NCBI RefSeq assembly: GCF_002343915.1
Contig: NZ_NETK01000001.1
Coordinates: forward strand, 1,054,001-1,118,000
Source: Nannocystis exedens
Lineage (GTDB): Bacteria; Myxococcota_A; Polyangia; Nannocystales; Nannocystaceae
Length of the DNA stretch: 64,000 nt
Direction: 5' to 3'
Both the position numbers and the translations under genes were made by a program. The notes under the pieces are model-generated. The model saw nothing but the letters and a program-made list of their open reading frames with translations. It was not told the origin of the DNA and did no database searches. This document shows positions 1 through 8,928 of this stretch, in pieces; position 1 is the stretch's first letter; the number at the start of each line of letters is the position of its first letter.

Positions 1-1746
1 GCCTTCGCCGCCGACTTCGCCGACGTGTTCGAGGTCCGCGGCACCCGCCGCGACCGCCGCGGGGCGATGCACTCGCCTGAACTCACAAACAGCTCCGTCG
101 TGCTCGCCTACACCGGCCTCGACGAGGTCGTGCGGCGCACCCGGCTGAGCTTCGACCCGCCGCCCGAGGTCCGCGCCCCCGACCGCGTGCTCTACCGCCT
201 CCACCTCGCCGCCAAGGGGACCCGCGAGATCCACGTCACCGTCGCCTGCGAGCTCGGCGACGGGGCTCCGGCGGCGGGCACGACCTTCACCGGCGCCCTC
301 GCGCAGGCGGCCGACGTCTTGCGCGAGTTCGCGGCCCACGACTGCACCATCCACAGCTCGAGCGAGCAGTTCGACGACTGGATCTGCCGCTCGCTCGCCG
401 ACCTGCGGATGATGATCACCCGCACCCCCGCGGGCCTGTACCCGTACGCCGGCGTGCCGTGGTTCTCGGCCCCGTTCGGGCGCGACGCGATCGTCACCGC
501 CCTCGCCGCCATGTGGGTCAGCCCCGACCTCGCGCGCGGCGTCCTGCGCTTCCTCGCCGCCAGCCAGGCCGACCGCATGGATCCGGCCGCCGACGCGGAG
601 CCCGGCAAGATCGTCCACGAGATCCGGGGCGGCGAGATGGCCGCGCTCGGCGAGATCCCGTTCCGCAAGTACTACGGCAGCGTCGACGCCACCCCGCTGT
701 TCGTCGTCCTCGCCGCCGCCTACCACGAGCACACCGGCGACGGCGCCACGATCGCGGAGCTGTGGCCGCAGATCGAGCGCGCCCTGATGTGGATCGAGCG
801 CTACGGCGACCTCGACGGCGACGGCTTCGTCGAGTACGGCCGGCGCTCCGAGCACGGCCTCGTCCATCAGGGCTGGAAGGACTCGCACGACGCCGTGTTC
901 CACGCCGACGGCAGCCCGGCCGAGGGCCCGATCGCGCTGTGCGAGGTCCAGGGTTACGTCTACGCCGCCTGCCAGGGCGGGGCGCGCCTGGCCGAGCTGC
1001 TCGGCGACGAGGGCCGCGCCCGGATCTTGCGGGCCCACGCCGAACGCCTGCGCGCCCGCTTCGACGAGGCGTTCTGGTGCGAGGAGCTCGAGGGCTACGC
1101 GCTCGCGCTCGACGGCGGCAAGCGGCCGTGTCGCGTGCGCACCTCGAACGCCGGCCAGTGTCTGTTCAGCGGCATCGTCCTGCCCGAGCGCGCGCGCCTC
1201 CTCGCCGACCGCCTGCTCGCCGACGACATGTTCTCCGGCTGGGGCATCCGCACCGTCAGCACGCGCGAGCGGCGGTACAACCCGATGTCGTATCACAACG
1301 GCTCGATCTGGCCCCACGACAACGCGCTTATCGCCCTCGGCCTGTCGCGCTACAACCTCAAGGACCACGTCCTCCGCGTCATGCAGGCCATGTTCGAGGC
1401 GACCCAGTTCGCCGAGCTCCGCCGCCTGCCCGAGCTGTTCTGCGGCTTCCCTCGCCGCCACGGCGCCGGCCCGACGATGTACCCCGTCGCCTGCTCGCCG
1501 CAGGCCTGGGCCGCCACCACCCCCCTGTTGCTGCTGCAAGCCGCCCTCGGCATGAGCGTCGACGGCACCGAGGGCCGCGTCCGCTTCCTCCGCTCCGCCC
1601 TGCCCCCCGCGCTCGAGCGGATCTCGATCCGCAACCTCCGCGTCGGCGCCGGCAGCATCGACATCGCCCTCCACCGCCACCCCGAGGACGTCGGCATCCA
1701 CATCACCGGCCGCCGCGGCCCGGTCGAGATCGTCGCCGTCAAGTGA
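1..1746 (+). CDS. Glycogen debranching enzyme (amylo-alpha-1,6-glucosidase), 5' truncated by window edge
   Basis: The frame is already open at base 1 (AFAADFADVFEVRG), typical of the interior of the debranching-enzyme N-terminal domain, so the gene begins upstream; 581 residues are visible. The C-terminal part is an (alpha/alpha)6 glucosidase domain with PYAGVPWFSAPFGRDA, the segment DLDGDGFVEYGRRSEHGL and GWKDSHDAV, all characteristic of the GDE_C/amylo-1,6-glucosidase family. It should remove alpha-1,6 branch glucosyl residues from glycogen or a related alpha-glucan in the cytoplasm. A GTG at 25 is in frame but is unlikely to be the true start because conserved sequence precedes it. The stop is followed by about 100 bp before the next gene on the same strand. 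Confidence 0.88.
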   Translation, partial: AFAADFADVFEVRGTRRDRRGAMHSPELTNSSVVLAYTGLDEVVRRTRLSFDPPPEVRAPDRVLYRLHLAAKGTREIHVTVACELGDGAPAAGTTFTGALAQAADVLREFAAHDCTIHSSSEQFDDWICRSLADLRMMITRTPAGLYPYAGVPWFSAPFGRDAIVTALAAMWVSPDLARGVLRFLAASQADRMDPAADAEPGKIVHEIRGGEMAALGEIPFRKYYGSVDATPLFVVLAAAYHEHTGDGATIAELWPQIERALMWIERYGDLDGDGFVEYGRRSEHGLVHQGWKDSHDAVFHADGSPAEGPIALCEVQGYVYAACQGGARLAELLGDEGRARILRAHAERLRARFDEAFWCEELEGYALALDGGKRPCRVRTSNAGQCLFSGIVLPERARLLADRLLADDMFSGWGIRTVSTRERRYNPMSYHNGSIWPHDNALIALGLSRYNLKDHVLRVMQAMFEATQFAELRRLPELFCGFPRRHGAGPTMYPVACSPQAWAATTPLLLLQAALGMSVDGTEGRVRFLRSALPPALERISIRNLRVGAGSIDIALHRHPEDVGIHITGRRGPVEIVAVK

Positions 1747-1845
1747 GCGACGCCCGAGCCGAGCGCCGCGGCTGCGTCTCGTCGGTTCGTCCTCCGGCGC
1801 TCTCCGCTTCTCCTCCGGGCCCGGTTCGTGCTGTCGTCGCCCGGC

Positions 1846-3111
1846 ATGGGGCGTCGTCTCAAGTCCCCCCCGAGCAAGCTCGCGAAGTTGAAGCCGGCGA
1901 TCGCCGCCGTCCTGCCGGGCGGTCTGCCCCGCGCCGTCGCCCGCTTTTACGCCAAGAGCGACGGCCTGAAGCTGTCCTTGGCGGGCGAGGAGGCCGTCCT
2001 CGTCGGCCTCGCCGAGATGTTCGGCGGGCTCAAGAAGGGCGCGTTTCGTCCGCACCGCGTCGTCAAGAAGGCCGACCTGGACGAGCTCGAGTGGACGGAC
2101 CTCCCGTTCTACGAGCGCTTCTTCAACGAGCACGGCGACGTCACCGACAAGAAATCGCTCGACCGGCTCAACCTCCGCATGCGGCTCAAGCTGCTCGTCA
2201 GCGTCGCCGGCGAGTCGACCGAGCTCGCCATCGACTACTTCGCCGACGAGCCCACGATCTACCTCGTCGACCGCGCCGACGCGGTTTACCCGCTGAAGGG
2301 CCTCGGGTTCGACGAATTCGTCGCGTGGTTCTCGAAGTTCGGCACGTCGCGCTGGTACCACGCCTTCCTCGACAAGAAGGCCGAGGCCAGCCTCAACATC
2401 GATCTCCGCCAGGAGCTCGAGCGCTCCCTCGCGGATTTCCCCGCGGAGGAAGGGGCCCCGCTCCTCGCGCGCCTGCCGAAGAAGAAGCCGCCCGGCCCCG
2501 CGCGCGCCCAGGTGCTCGCCCCGGCGAGTGACCGGCCGGTCGCGCCGGCATCGCCCCTCCCGCCGCTGAACCAGCCGCCCCTGATCCTCGACGAGGGCCG
2601 CCCGCGCCGCGCGGCGTTCAGCGCCGACGGTCAGCGCCTCGTCGTGGGGGACGGGAACTACGACCTCTTCGTGTACGACGTGGGCCGACGCGAGCGGCTG
2701 TGGAAGCAGAAGAACGCCGAGGCGATGGACCTGTCCGTCGACGGCGAGATCGTCGCGGTGCTCGAGCACCCGCGGCCGCACGAGCACGCCGAACGCCTGG
2801 TGTTGCGCGCGTGCGCCACCGGCAAGCCGCTCCACCGCCAGCCGTGGAAGCCGGGCCTGGCCGAAAGGCCGCGTCGCGTCGCCTCATGGCTGCGAGGGCA
2901 GCCCTGGCCGAGAAGCCAGCCGCGGTCGCGTCGCTGCCGCGAGCGCAGCCCGGGCCGAGAAGCCAGCACCGTCGCGTCACTGCCCCGGGGGCAGATCTGG
3001 CCCCAAAGCCAGCCGCGGGCGCGTCCCTGGCCGAAAGACCAGGCGCCCTCGCACCTGGCTAAGGTCGCGGCCCTGGCTGAACTCCGGTCGCTGCTGCGAG
3101 CGCAGCTCTAA
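1846..3111 (+). CDS. SUKH/SMI1-like protein with a broken beta-propeller tail
   Basis: 421 residues from ATG 1846; an upstream GTG at 1828 is also in frame. Residues about 20-180 resemble a SMI1/KNR4 (SUKH) fold: a hydrophobic helix around VARFYAKSDGLKLS, an EMFGG turn and a later GFDEFVAWFSKFG helix. Residues about 250-330 look like the first blades of a WD40-type propeller (RRAAFSADGQRLVVGDGNYD, then DVGRRERLWK). From base 2856 onward the frame runs through a 47-bp hairpin repeat array and encodes low-complexity Arg/Pro/Trp sequence. I infer that repeat expansion replaced the original propeller 3' end. The function is unknown; the SUKH fold often marks immunity or polymorphic-toxin neighbours, but no toxin is adjacent here. 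Confidence 0.6.
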   Translation: MGRRLKSPPSKLAKLKPAIAAVLPGGLPRAVARFYAKSDGLKLSLAGEEAVLVGLAEMFGGLKKGAFRPHRVVKKADLDELEWTDLPFYERFFNEHGDVTDKKSLDRLNLRMRLKLLVSVAGESTELAIDYFADEPTIYLVDRADAVYPLKGLGFDEFVAWFSKFGTSRWYHAFLDKKAEASLNIDLRQELERSLADFPAEEGAPLLARLPKKKPPGPARAQVLAPASDRPVAPASPLPPLNQPPLILDEGRPRRAAFSADGQRLVVGDGNYDLFVYDVGRRERLWKQKNAEAMDLSVDGEIVAVLEHPRPHEHAERLVLRACATGKPLHRQPWKPGLAERPRRVASWLRGQPWPRSQPRSRRCRERSPGREASTVASLPRGQIWPQSQPRARPWPKDQAPSHLAKVAALAELRSLLRAQL

Positions 3112-3330
3112 CCAAAAAGCCAAGCACCCTCGCGTCACTGCCGCGGGCGCTGCCCTGACCTGAGAGCCAGGCGCGGCCGCCTCACTGCCGCGGGCGCAGC
3201 CCTGGCCGGAAGGCCAGGCGCCATCGCATCATGCCGGGGCGCAGCCTGGCCCAGGGCCCGGCGCTGACCGTCACGACCGCTTGCGCAGCCCTGGCCGAAA
3301 GGCCAGGCACCTTCACTGCTGCGGGCGCAG
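2856..3330. repeat. 47-bp degenerate tandem repeat with CTGGCC-GAAA-GGCCAG hairpin cores
   Basis: CTGGCC-like cores begin at 2857, 2904, 2951, 2997, 3027, 3055, 3073, 3108, 3155, 3202, 3246 and 3291; the best copies are spaced 44-47 bp apart. Each good copy has the hairpin CTGGCC-GAAA-GGCCAG followed by a spacer like TCGCGTCACTGCCGCGGGCGC. The array covers the last 250 bp of the upstream CDS and reaches into the 3' end of the convergent OsmC gene, so it could act as a bidirectional transcription barrier. Confidence 0.85.
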
Positions 3331-3747
3331 CGACGCCTTGAGCGAGATCGTGCGGACCCCCGCCAGCGCCTTCGACACCGGGCACGCCTTCTTGGTCGCC
3401 TCGGCGATCTCCGCGAACTTGTCGGCGTCGAGGCCCGGCACGTCGGCCTCGGTGGTCAGCTCGATCGTCGTGATCGAAAAACCCTCGCCGTCCTTCTCGA
3501 GCTTCACGGCCGCCGACGTGTGGATCGACCGCGGCGGCGCCCCGGCCTTCTCGAGGCCGAGCGACAGGGCCATCGAGAAGCAGCCCGCCAGCGCCGCGCC
3601 GATCACCTCTTCGGGGTTGCTGGCCGGCTGGCCCTCGAACCGCGAGGCGAACGAGAACGGGATCTCGGGCGCGTGCTCGGGCTTCATCGCGCCCTTGCCG
3701 GTCTTGATCGTACCTTCCCACTGTGCGCTGGCTTTGCTGATTCCCAT
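3313..3747 (-). CDS. OsmC/Ohr-family peroxidase
   Basis: 144 residues, the usual OsmC length. The two redox cysteines sit in LAGCFSMALSLGLEKAG and KKACPVSKAL, the hallmark arrangement of the family, and the N-terminal AQWEGTIKTGKGAM strand pattern matches. The predicted role is thiol-dependent reduction of organic hydroperoxides in the cytoplasm. It is convergent with the SUKH-like gene; the last codons overlap the final hairpin of the 47-bp array. No dedicated MarR-type regulator is adjacent. Confidence 0.9.
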   Translation of the reverse strand: MGISKASAQWEGTIKTGKGAMKPEHAPEIPFSFASRFEGQPASNPEEVIGAALAGCFSMALSLGLEKAGAPPRSIHTSAAVKLEKDGEGFSITTIELTTEADVPGLDADKFAEIAEATKKACPVSKALAGVRTISLKASLRPQQ

Positions 3748-4287
3748 CGGTGTCTCCGGCCGCGGAAAATAGCACGAGCCCAGGTGGCGGCGCCGCCCGC
3801 CGGGCCTCGACCCCCGACCGGGCTCGGCCGCGACTCGGCGAAGGACCCCGGCGCGAGCTCGCCGCAGACCGACGTTCGCCGCGGCCGAGCGCTGTCGAGG
3901 TCGCCGCGACCCGCGACCGAGGCGACGGCCATGAGAGCCCTCCCGGCGCCCACCAAGCGCGCCTCCGGCGAACTCTCACCGCGACGACGCGCGTGGGGCC
4001 CTCGATCGCGGTCGTGAACTCGCCCAGGATCTCGGCCGCCTGTGCGAGCGCGGCGAGCTCGCAGCGGCCGGCCCGCCCGCCGCTCGCCGCGCCTCGCTCG
4101 CGACTCGGCCCCTCTCGCCCGCGCGTCTTCGGAACATGCTGCGCTGGACATGCGCGATTCGACATGTCCTGTCGATCATGCTCTTCGTAACATGCTCTCC
4201 ATAACATGCCCGATCGAGCACGTCCGACCATTGCTCCGACCGGCCAGCCGAGGCCCTCCCCCCCGCTCCAGGCATGTTTCAATGATG
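3748..4287. other. Intergenic region upstream of the OsmC gene
   Basis: 540 bp without a supportable gene. Open frames here are Arg/Pro-rich shadows with no recognisable domain. The distinguishing content is the seven-unit 14-bp palindrome array at 4131-4224. The OsmC promoter must lie just above 3748. Confidence 0.6.
4131..4224. repeat. Seven-unit array of the 14-bp-phased CATG palindrome
   Basis: CATG cores occur at 4135, 4149, 4163, 4177, 4191 and 4205, with a decayed CACG at 4219: exact 14-bp spacing throughout. Each core is centred in a 10-bp near-palindrome of the RRRCATGYYY type (for example GGAACATGCT, TCGACATGTC), separated by 4-nt spacers (GCGC, CGAT, CTGT, CTTC, CTCC, CGAT). This is the longest array in the window. 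Confidence 0.9.
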
Positions 4288-5508
4288 TCACTCCCCCGAC
4301 CGCAGCCGCAGCCCCTCTGCGGCCGCCAGCCGCTGCTCCGCGCGCTCGATGTCCCCCGCGATCGTCCCGCCGCAGCCCGGGCACGTCGCCGCCGCGCGGG
4401 TCAGCAGCGCCTGGCACTCCGGCTCCGAGCAGCGCGGCCGTCGGCGGCGTCCGAGCAGGTGGATCGCCAGGCCCGTCGCCACCGCCACCACGGCGATCCA
4501 CGCGTCGTGGATCATCGCCGCCCCCACGCACGCCAGCAGCCCGGCGACCGCCACCGGCAGCGCCAGCACGGCCTGGTCGGCCCGGCTGCGCCGCCACACG
4601 CGGAACACCGCCCGGCCGGCGTTCGACACCTTCTCGGGCGACGTCGGCGCGAGCGGCTCGTCGCGCTCGAGCTCGTCGTGCGTGTCGTCCAGCGCGCGCG
4701 TCAGCGTCGCCACGCTGTCGGGCGGCGGCCAGCTCGCGCGCGGCGGCAGCCCCAGCTCGCTCGCCAGCGCCGGTCGCTCGCGCTCGAGCCACCGCAGCGC
4801 CGCCCGCAAGTAGCTCGCCTGATTGGTCCCGAGGCAGGCCAGCGCCGCCTCGCGCCCGGCCCCGCGCACGTGGATCTGCGCCGCCAGCACGAAGCACAGC
4901 TCCTGCGGCGACAGGTACCCGAGCCGCTGCACCGACCAGCGCGAGCGGAACGTGCCGTCGTGGAGCTGCTCCGAGCGGTGGCGCAGCGCCGCGTTGGCGC
5001 TCAGCACGCCGAAGCCGAGGAACACCGCCGTCAGGTCGGTCAGCTCCTCCTCGAGCTCGTGGTCGGCCACGCAAAGCGCGTGGTGCGAGCGATACGCGTG
5101 CGCCACCTCGTGGGCCAGCGTCGCCGTGATCCCGTCCGGGTCGTCGAGCAGCGCCAGGTCGGCGCCGAAGCGGGCGACCCCGCCGTCGATGCCGAGGAAC
5201 AGCCCGGCCGCGCCCTCGTGGTGATGCGTCGCCCCGAGCGCGGTCGGCCCCTCGGGCGCCGGCGGTCGCCCCTCGTACAGCTCGACCTCCGCGCCGAGCT
5301 CGAGATCGGCGTAGCGGAACAGCCGCCGCACCAGCCGCAGCACGCCCGCCGCGCTGCGCGTGAAGCGGTCGGGGAAGAACTCCGGCCGCGGCAGCACGAT
5401 CGGCGTGCACACGAAGTGCTGCCAGTCCGCCGCGCGCAGCAGCGCGCCCAGCCGTTCGAGCAGCCACGCCCGGCGCTCCTCCGCGGGCAGGGCGTCGAAC
5501 TCGGACAC
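4288..5508 (-). CDS. Membrane protein with HExxH metallopeptidase-like domain and C-terminal zinc ribbon
   Basis: 406 residues from GTG 5508, chosen because TACATT lies 7 nt upstream as in other leaderless genes here; a TTG at 5517 is the alternative. Residues about 125-165 contain ATLAHEVAHAYRSHH followed by ELEEELTDLTAVFLG, consistent with a gluzincin-like HExxH plus downstream Glu ligand. Two hydrophobic segments follow (AVLALPVAVAGLLACVGAAM and AWIAVVAVATGLAIHLLG), then a paired-cysteine ribbon (RCSEPECQ and CPGCGG). The layout suggests a cytoplasmic or membrane-facing metalloprotease-like domain tethered by a helical hairpin. I do not recognise a named family and the activity is unproven. 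Confidence 0.7.
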   Translation of the reverse strand: MSEFDALPAEERRAWLLERLGALLRAADWQHFVCTPIVLPRPEFFPDRFTRSAAGVLRLVRRLFRYADLELGAEVELYEGRPPAPEGPTALGATHHHEGAAGLFLGIDGGVARFGADLALLDDPDGITATLAHEVAHAYRSHHALCVADHELEEELTDLTAVFLGFGVLSANAALRHRSEQLHDGTFRSRWSVQRLGYLSPQELCFVLAAQIHVRGAGREAALACLGTNQASYLRAALRWLERERPALASELGLPPRASWPPPDSVATLTRALDDTHDELERDEPLAPTSPEKVSNAGRAVFRVWRRSRADQAVLALPVAVAGLLACVGAAMIHDAWIAVVAVATGLAIHLLGRRRRPRCSEPECQALLTRAAATCPGCGGTIAGDIERAEQRLAAAEGLRLRSGE

Positions 5509-5950
5509 GCCGACCAATGTAGCGAGCGCCCGCGCCCCCTGTCCATCGCCGCCGCGCCCCCTCGTGCGACCGCGCCTCGCCGGGCCCGGCCATCGCCACG
5601 CCCCGCGCGGCCGCCCGGACGTCCACGCGACCCCAAGCCTCGCGCCGCCGTCGGCCCGTCACCACGGCTCGCCGGCCGCGCTCGTGAGCGCGTCGCTGCG
5701 CTGCCCCCTCCCGCCCCGCGCCTCGCCCTCCGCCGGGTTTCACGCGCACGCGAGCCGGCGCGCGCCGAGCCGCGCCTCGGCACGCAGGCGCTTCGTCCTC
5801 GCCGGCCGCCTTTTGCGACCCCATCGTCGCGCCGCCGCTCCCGCACCGCGCTCCGCCCTCGCCGGGTTTCACGCGCCCACGCGGCCCAGCGCACGCCGGC
5901 CCGCGCCCCGTCCCGCCCCGCGCGGCGGCCCGCTCGCCTATCATCGCCGC
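5509..5950. other. Intergenic region between divergent genes, with near-identical 30-bp repeats
   Basis: 442 bp between the HExxH gene and the MFS gene. The phrase CGCCGGGTTTCACGCGC occurs near 5731 and, with a small change, near 5860, inside about 30 bp of matching context. The MFS promoter core TATCAT lies at 5939-5944 and the HExxH gene core TACATT at the other edge. Long open frames across this gap are compositional. Confidence 0.55.
5939..5944 (+). promoter_or_regulatory. TANNNT -10 element for the MFS gene
   Basis: TATCAT ends 6 nt before GTG 5951, so transcription would begin at or next to the start codon (leaderless). Confidence 0.55.
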
Positions 5951-7168
5951 GTGTCCACGCCGGGCCTGCTCGCCAACCGGGACTTCCGGCGCTTGTGGAT
6001 CGCCCAGGCGATCTCCTTGTTCGGCGACTGGTTCACCTACGTCGCCGTCGGCACCCTCGCCCTGTCCGAAAATACAGGTCTCTACGGCGTCGCCGCCGTG
6101 CTCGTCGCCCACACCTTGCCGCGGGCCGTGCTGGCGCCGTTCGCCGGGCGGCTCGCCGATCGCCGCGATCGCGGCGGCATCCTGGTCGTCGGCAGCCTGC
6201 TGCGGGCCCTCGTCGTCCTCGTCATGCTCGCCGTCGTCGGCAGCGGCGACGCCGGCACCGCCGTCCTCGCCGGCCTCGTGTTCGTGCGCATGGCGCTGTC
6301 GGCCTTCACCGATCCGGCGGCCAGCGCCGCGCTGCCGCAGCTCGTCCCGACGCACCAGCTCGGAGCGGCCAACGCCCTCCTCGGCGCCACCTGGAGCACC
6401 ATCTTCGCCCTCGGGGTCGCGGCCGGCGGGTTCGTCACCGCCTTCGTCGGCCCGCGCGGCGCCCTGGCGATCGACGCCGCCACCTTCGTGCTCGCGGCCC
6501 TGCTGTTCGCCACCCTCCCGCGCCTGCGGCCGGGCGAGCGGACCGCCGCCGACGCCTCCGCCTCGATGGTCGTCGCGCCCGGCTTTTTCGCCGCCTGGCG
6601 CCGCACCTGGCGCGACCCCGCCCTGCTGAACGCCGCGCTCGCCAAGATCCCCGTCGCCCTCGCCAACGGCGGCGGGTGGGTCCTGCTGCACGCCGTCGCC
6701 GGGCGCGAGCAGGCCGGGGCCGTCGCCGTCACCCTCGGCGTCATGCACGGCGTGCGCGGCGTCGGCACCGGCCTCGGCCCGCTGCTGTGGGCCCGCGTCG
6801 CGCGGCTGCGCGGCACCGTCGCCGGCATCCACCTCGGCACCGCCGTCACCCTCGCCGGCGTCGCCCTGTTCGCCGCCCTCGACGCGCCCGCCGTCCTCGT
6901 CGTCGCCTCCGTGCTGTGGGGCCTCGGCATGGGCGCCACGTGGGTCACCTCCACCACCCGGCTGCAGCTCCTCACGCCCAACACCTTGCTCGGCCGCCTC
7001 GCCGCGATCGACCTGATGGCCCACACCTGCGCCCAGTGCGTCGGCGGCCTGCTCGGGGCCGTCCTCGCCGACGCCCTGCTGTTCCCCGCCGGCGCCGGCT
7101 GGCTCGGCGCCGCCGCCGGTTTGCTCGCCTGGGGCCTGATCGTCCTGCTCGTCCGCACCCGGCAGTGA
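5951..7168 (+). CDS. Major facilitator superfamily exporter (EntS/MFS_3-like)
   Basis: 405 residues from GTG 5951. The N-terminus TPGLLANRDFRRLWIAQ followed by SLFGDWFTYVA is the signature opening of the EntS/DUF894-type MFS drug exporters, and the loop 2-3 motif GRLADRRDRGGIL matches the MFS motif A region. About twelve hydrophobic segments are visible through residue 400. Substrate is unknown; related proteins export siderophores or macrolides at the inner membrane. Start choice is supported by TATCAT 6 nt upstream and by the loss of homology-like sequence above it. It is monocistronic as far as can be seen. Confidence 0.88.
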   Translation: MSTPGLLANRDFRRLWIAQAISLFGDWFTYVAVGTLALSENTGLYGVAAVLVAHTLPRAVLAPFAGRLADRRDRGGILVVGSLLRALVVLVMLAVVGSGDAGTAVLAGLVFVRMALSAFTDPAASAALPQLVPTHQLGAANALLGATWSTIFALGVAAGGFVTAFVGPRGALAIDAATFVLAALLFATLPRLRPGERTAADASASMVVAPGFFAAWRRTWRDPALLNAALAKIPVALANGGGWVLLHAVAGREQAGAVAVTLGVMHGVRGVGTGLGPLLWARVARLRGTVAGIHLGTAVTLAGVALFAALDAPAVLVVASVLWGLGMGATWVTSTTRLQLLTPNTLLGRLAAIDLMAHTCAQCVGGLLGAVLADALLFPAGAGWLGAAAGLLAWGLIVLLVRTRQ

Positions 7169-7708
7169 GGCCCGGCCTCGCGCTCGGACTCGTGACATTC
7201 GCTCCGGCCGCGTCCACCGATGGCTTCGTCGTCCCCGCGGACGAGGAATCTCGAATCGTCGCTCGACGCCGTGCTCCTCGGCCGTGTTCGGCCGATGCCG
7301 TCGAGCGCGAGCAGGCCGGTGCTCGACCGCGTCGTCGTCCCCGACCTCATCCCACGAATCCGCCTTCGGGGTCGCCGAGCGCGCAGCGTGACGACCACTC
7401 CCAGCGCGCGCCCCGCCGAGCGCGCGGTCCTTTCGCTTCCTTCACGACGAGCGCACCGCCGCTCTTCTCGGACATGGAACACGTTCTCGCAAGCAATGCG
7501 AACATCGTTATACGGCGATATGGCGCGACCACGATGAATTGCGAGACACGCGCCGGAACGTGGCGACCGAGCATCGTCGGTTGCCGACCCTCGGCTTTGA
7601 CGAATCACTCACAAAGATGGACCCTGTCCGGCGGATCGTCGTCGCATCTACAATCACCGCAGACAGCAGGCGGCAGCGCCCGCGACGACCAGGAACGAAG
7701 GATCGGTG
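7169..7708. other. Intergenic region of lower GC
   Basis: 540 bp clearly lower in GC than its flanks around 7450-7640. Short ORFs on both strands lack recognisable features. TACAAT at 7649-7654 is a possible -10 element for the PAS-STAS gene, with no convincing -35. I see no repeats of the 14-bp family here. Confidence 0.45.
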
Positions 7709-8809
7709 ATGGAGAGGATCTCGGGCTTCGAATTGTTGCAGGACGCCCCATTCGTCGCACTTCAAGTCGACGCCGAGGGGACGATCCTCGCCTGGAACGC
7801 GGTCGCCGAGGCGACGTTCGGGGTGGCGAGCGACGACGCCGTCGGCCGCCCGATCGGCGCCGTCGTCCCCGTGCCGGGCGGTGACGATGCCTGGCGGACG
7901 CTGCTCGCCGAGGACGGCGCGGCCCGGCGCGTGTGGGCCACGCGGCGCGAGGGCCGGCCGGTCGTCACCTGCGAGTGGACGCAGCGCCCGCTGAGCGGCG
8001 GCGGCGCCGTGTTCTACGGCCAGCCCGCCGCGCTGACGGTCGACGCCCAGCCGCAGGTCCGCGACGTCCTGCTGCGGGCGCTGCTCGACAACGTCGAGCT
8101 CATCGCCTGGGTGGCCGACATGTCCGGCACGGCGCTGCTGATGGACGGCATCGGGCTGGCGCGGTCCGGCCTCACCCCCGACATGCTGGTCGGACAGAAC
8201 CTCCTCGCCGGGTTCGGCGAGAAGTACCCCGAGGTCCCCGAGGCGTTCGGGGGCAAGGCGGTCCGCTACGTCACGCGGGAGGGCGAGGGCTGCTACGACA
8301 ACTGGGCGATCCCCGTCCGCGACGGGCAGGGCCGGCAGATCGCCGTCGCCGGCATCGCCCTCGACGTCACCGAGTCCACGCGCCGCGAGGAGGAGCTGCG
8401 GGCCAAGCTCGATGTCATCGAGCGCCAGCAGCAGGCGCTGCGCGAGATGTCGACGCCGATCATCGAGGTCTGGGACCGGGTGATCTGCCTGCCGATCGTC
8501 GGCCTCGTCGACACCGCCCGCGCCGCCGACATCATGGACAACCTCCTCCAGGCGGTCGCCCGTGCGCGCGCCCGCTACGCGATCCTCGACCTCACCGGCG
8601 TCGACGTCGTCGACACCAGCACCGCCAGCCACCTCCTCTCGCTGATCCGCGCGGTGCGCCTCCTCGGCGCCGATGGCGTGTTGACCGGCGTCCATCCGAA
8701 CATTGCCCAGACCATCGTCACCCTCGGCGTCGACCTGACCGCCCTGCACGTCCGGGCGACCTTGCGTGACGCGCTCAAGTTCGTCCTCGCCGAGCTCGAG
8801 CGGCGCTGA
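7709..8809 (+). CDS. PAS-PAS-STAS stressosome-type sensor (RsbR-like)
   Basis: 366 residues from ATG 7709 (GTG 7706 adjacent). Two PAS-like domains (about residues 1-110 and 120-225, the second ending GIALDVTESTRREEELR) lead through a helical linker (about 230-255) into a STAS domain beginning STPIIEVWDRVICLPIVG. The STAS domain keeps DLTGVDVVDTSTA and PNIAQTIVTLGVDL, matching the two threonines of Bacillus RsbR that are phosphorylated by RsbT. It should therefore act as a cytoplasmic sensor subunit in a stressosome-like assembly. No RsbT or RsbS gene is beside it. It is convergent with a second STAS gene. Confidence 0.85.
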   Translation: MERISGFELLQDAPFVALQVDAEGTILAWNAVAEATFGVASDDAVGRPIGAVVPVPGGDDAWRTLLAEDGAARRVWATRREGRPVVTCEWTQRPLSGGGAVFYGQPAALTVDAQPQVRDVLLRALLDNVELIAWVADMSGTALLMDGIGLARSGLTPDMLVGQNLLAGFGEKYPEVPEAFGGKAVRYVTREGEGCYDNWAIPVRDGQGRQIAVAGIALDVTESTRREEELRAKLDVIERQQQALREMSTPIIEVWDRVICLPIVGLVDTARAADIMDNLLQAVARARARYAILDLTGVDVVDTSTASHLLSLIRAVRLLGADGVLTGVHPNIAQTIVTLGVDLTALHVRATLRDALKFVLAELERR

Positions 8810-8928
8810 GCGCGGGCCGCCGGCGATGGGCGATTCGGCCCGTCGCCCGACCGCGAATCATCCCAGGAGCGATGATTCACGGGGACGGCGGGACGTCCCG
8901 GCCGCCCTGCACGCGGCCCCCGGTCGCG

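Noticed and set aside
4131..4224. CRISPR array
   Set aside because: Repeat units are 10 bp and spacers 4 nt, far below CRISPR dimensions, and no cas genes are present.
3182..7198. A 1338-codon open frame on the minus strand
   Set aside because: It runs antisense to the MFS gene and through several intergenic gaps with Gly/Ala/Arg-rich low-complexity sequence; high third-position GC opens such frames.
7220..7537. Small ORF of 105 codons between the MFS and PAS-STAS genes
   Set aside because: Arg/Ser-rich, no ribosome site, no domain, crosses a region with lower GC and no codon bias.
4042..7884. A 1280-codon plus-strand frame
   Set aside because: It crosses the antisense of the HExxH gene, the out-of-frame MFS gene and gaps; Arg/Pro/Ala only.
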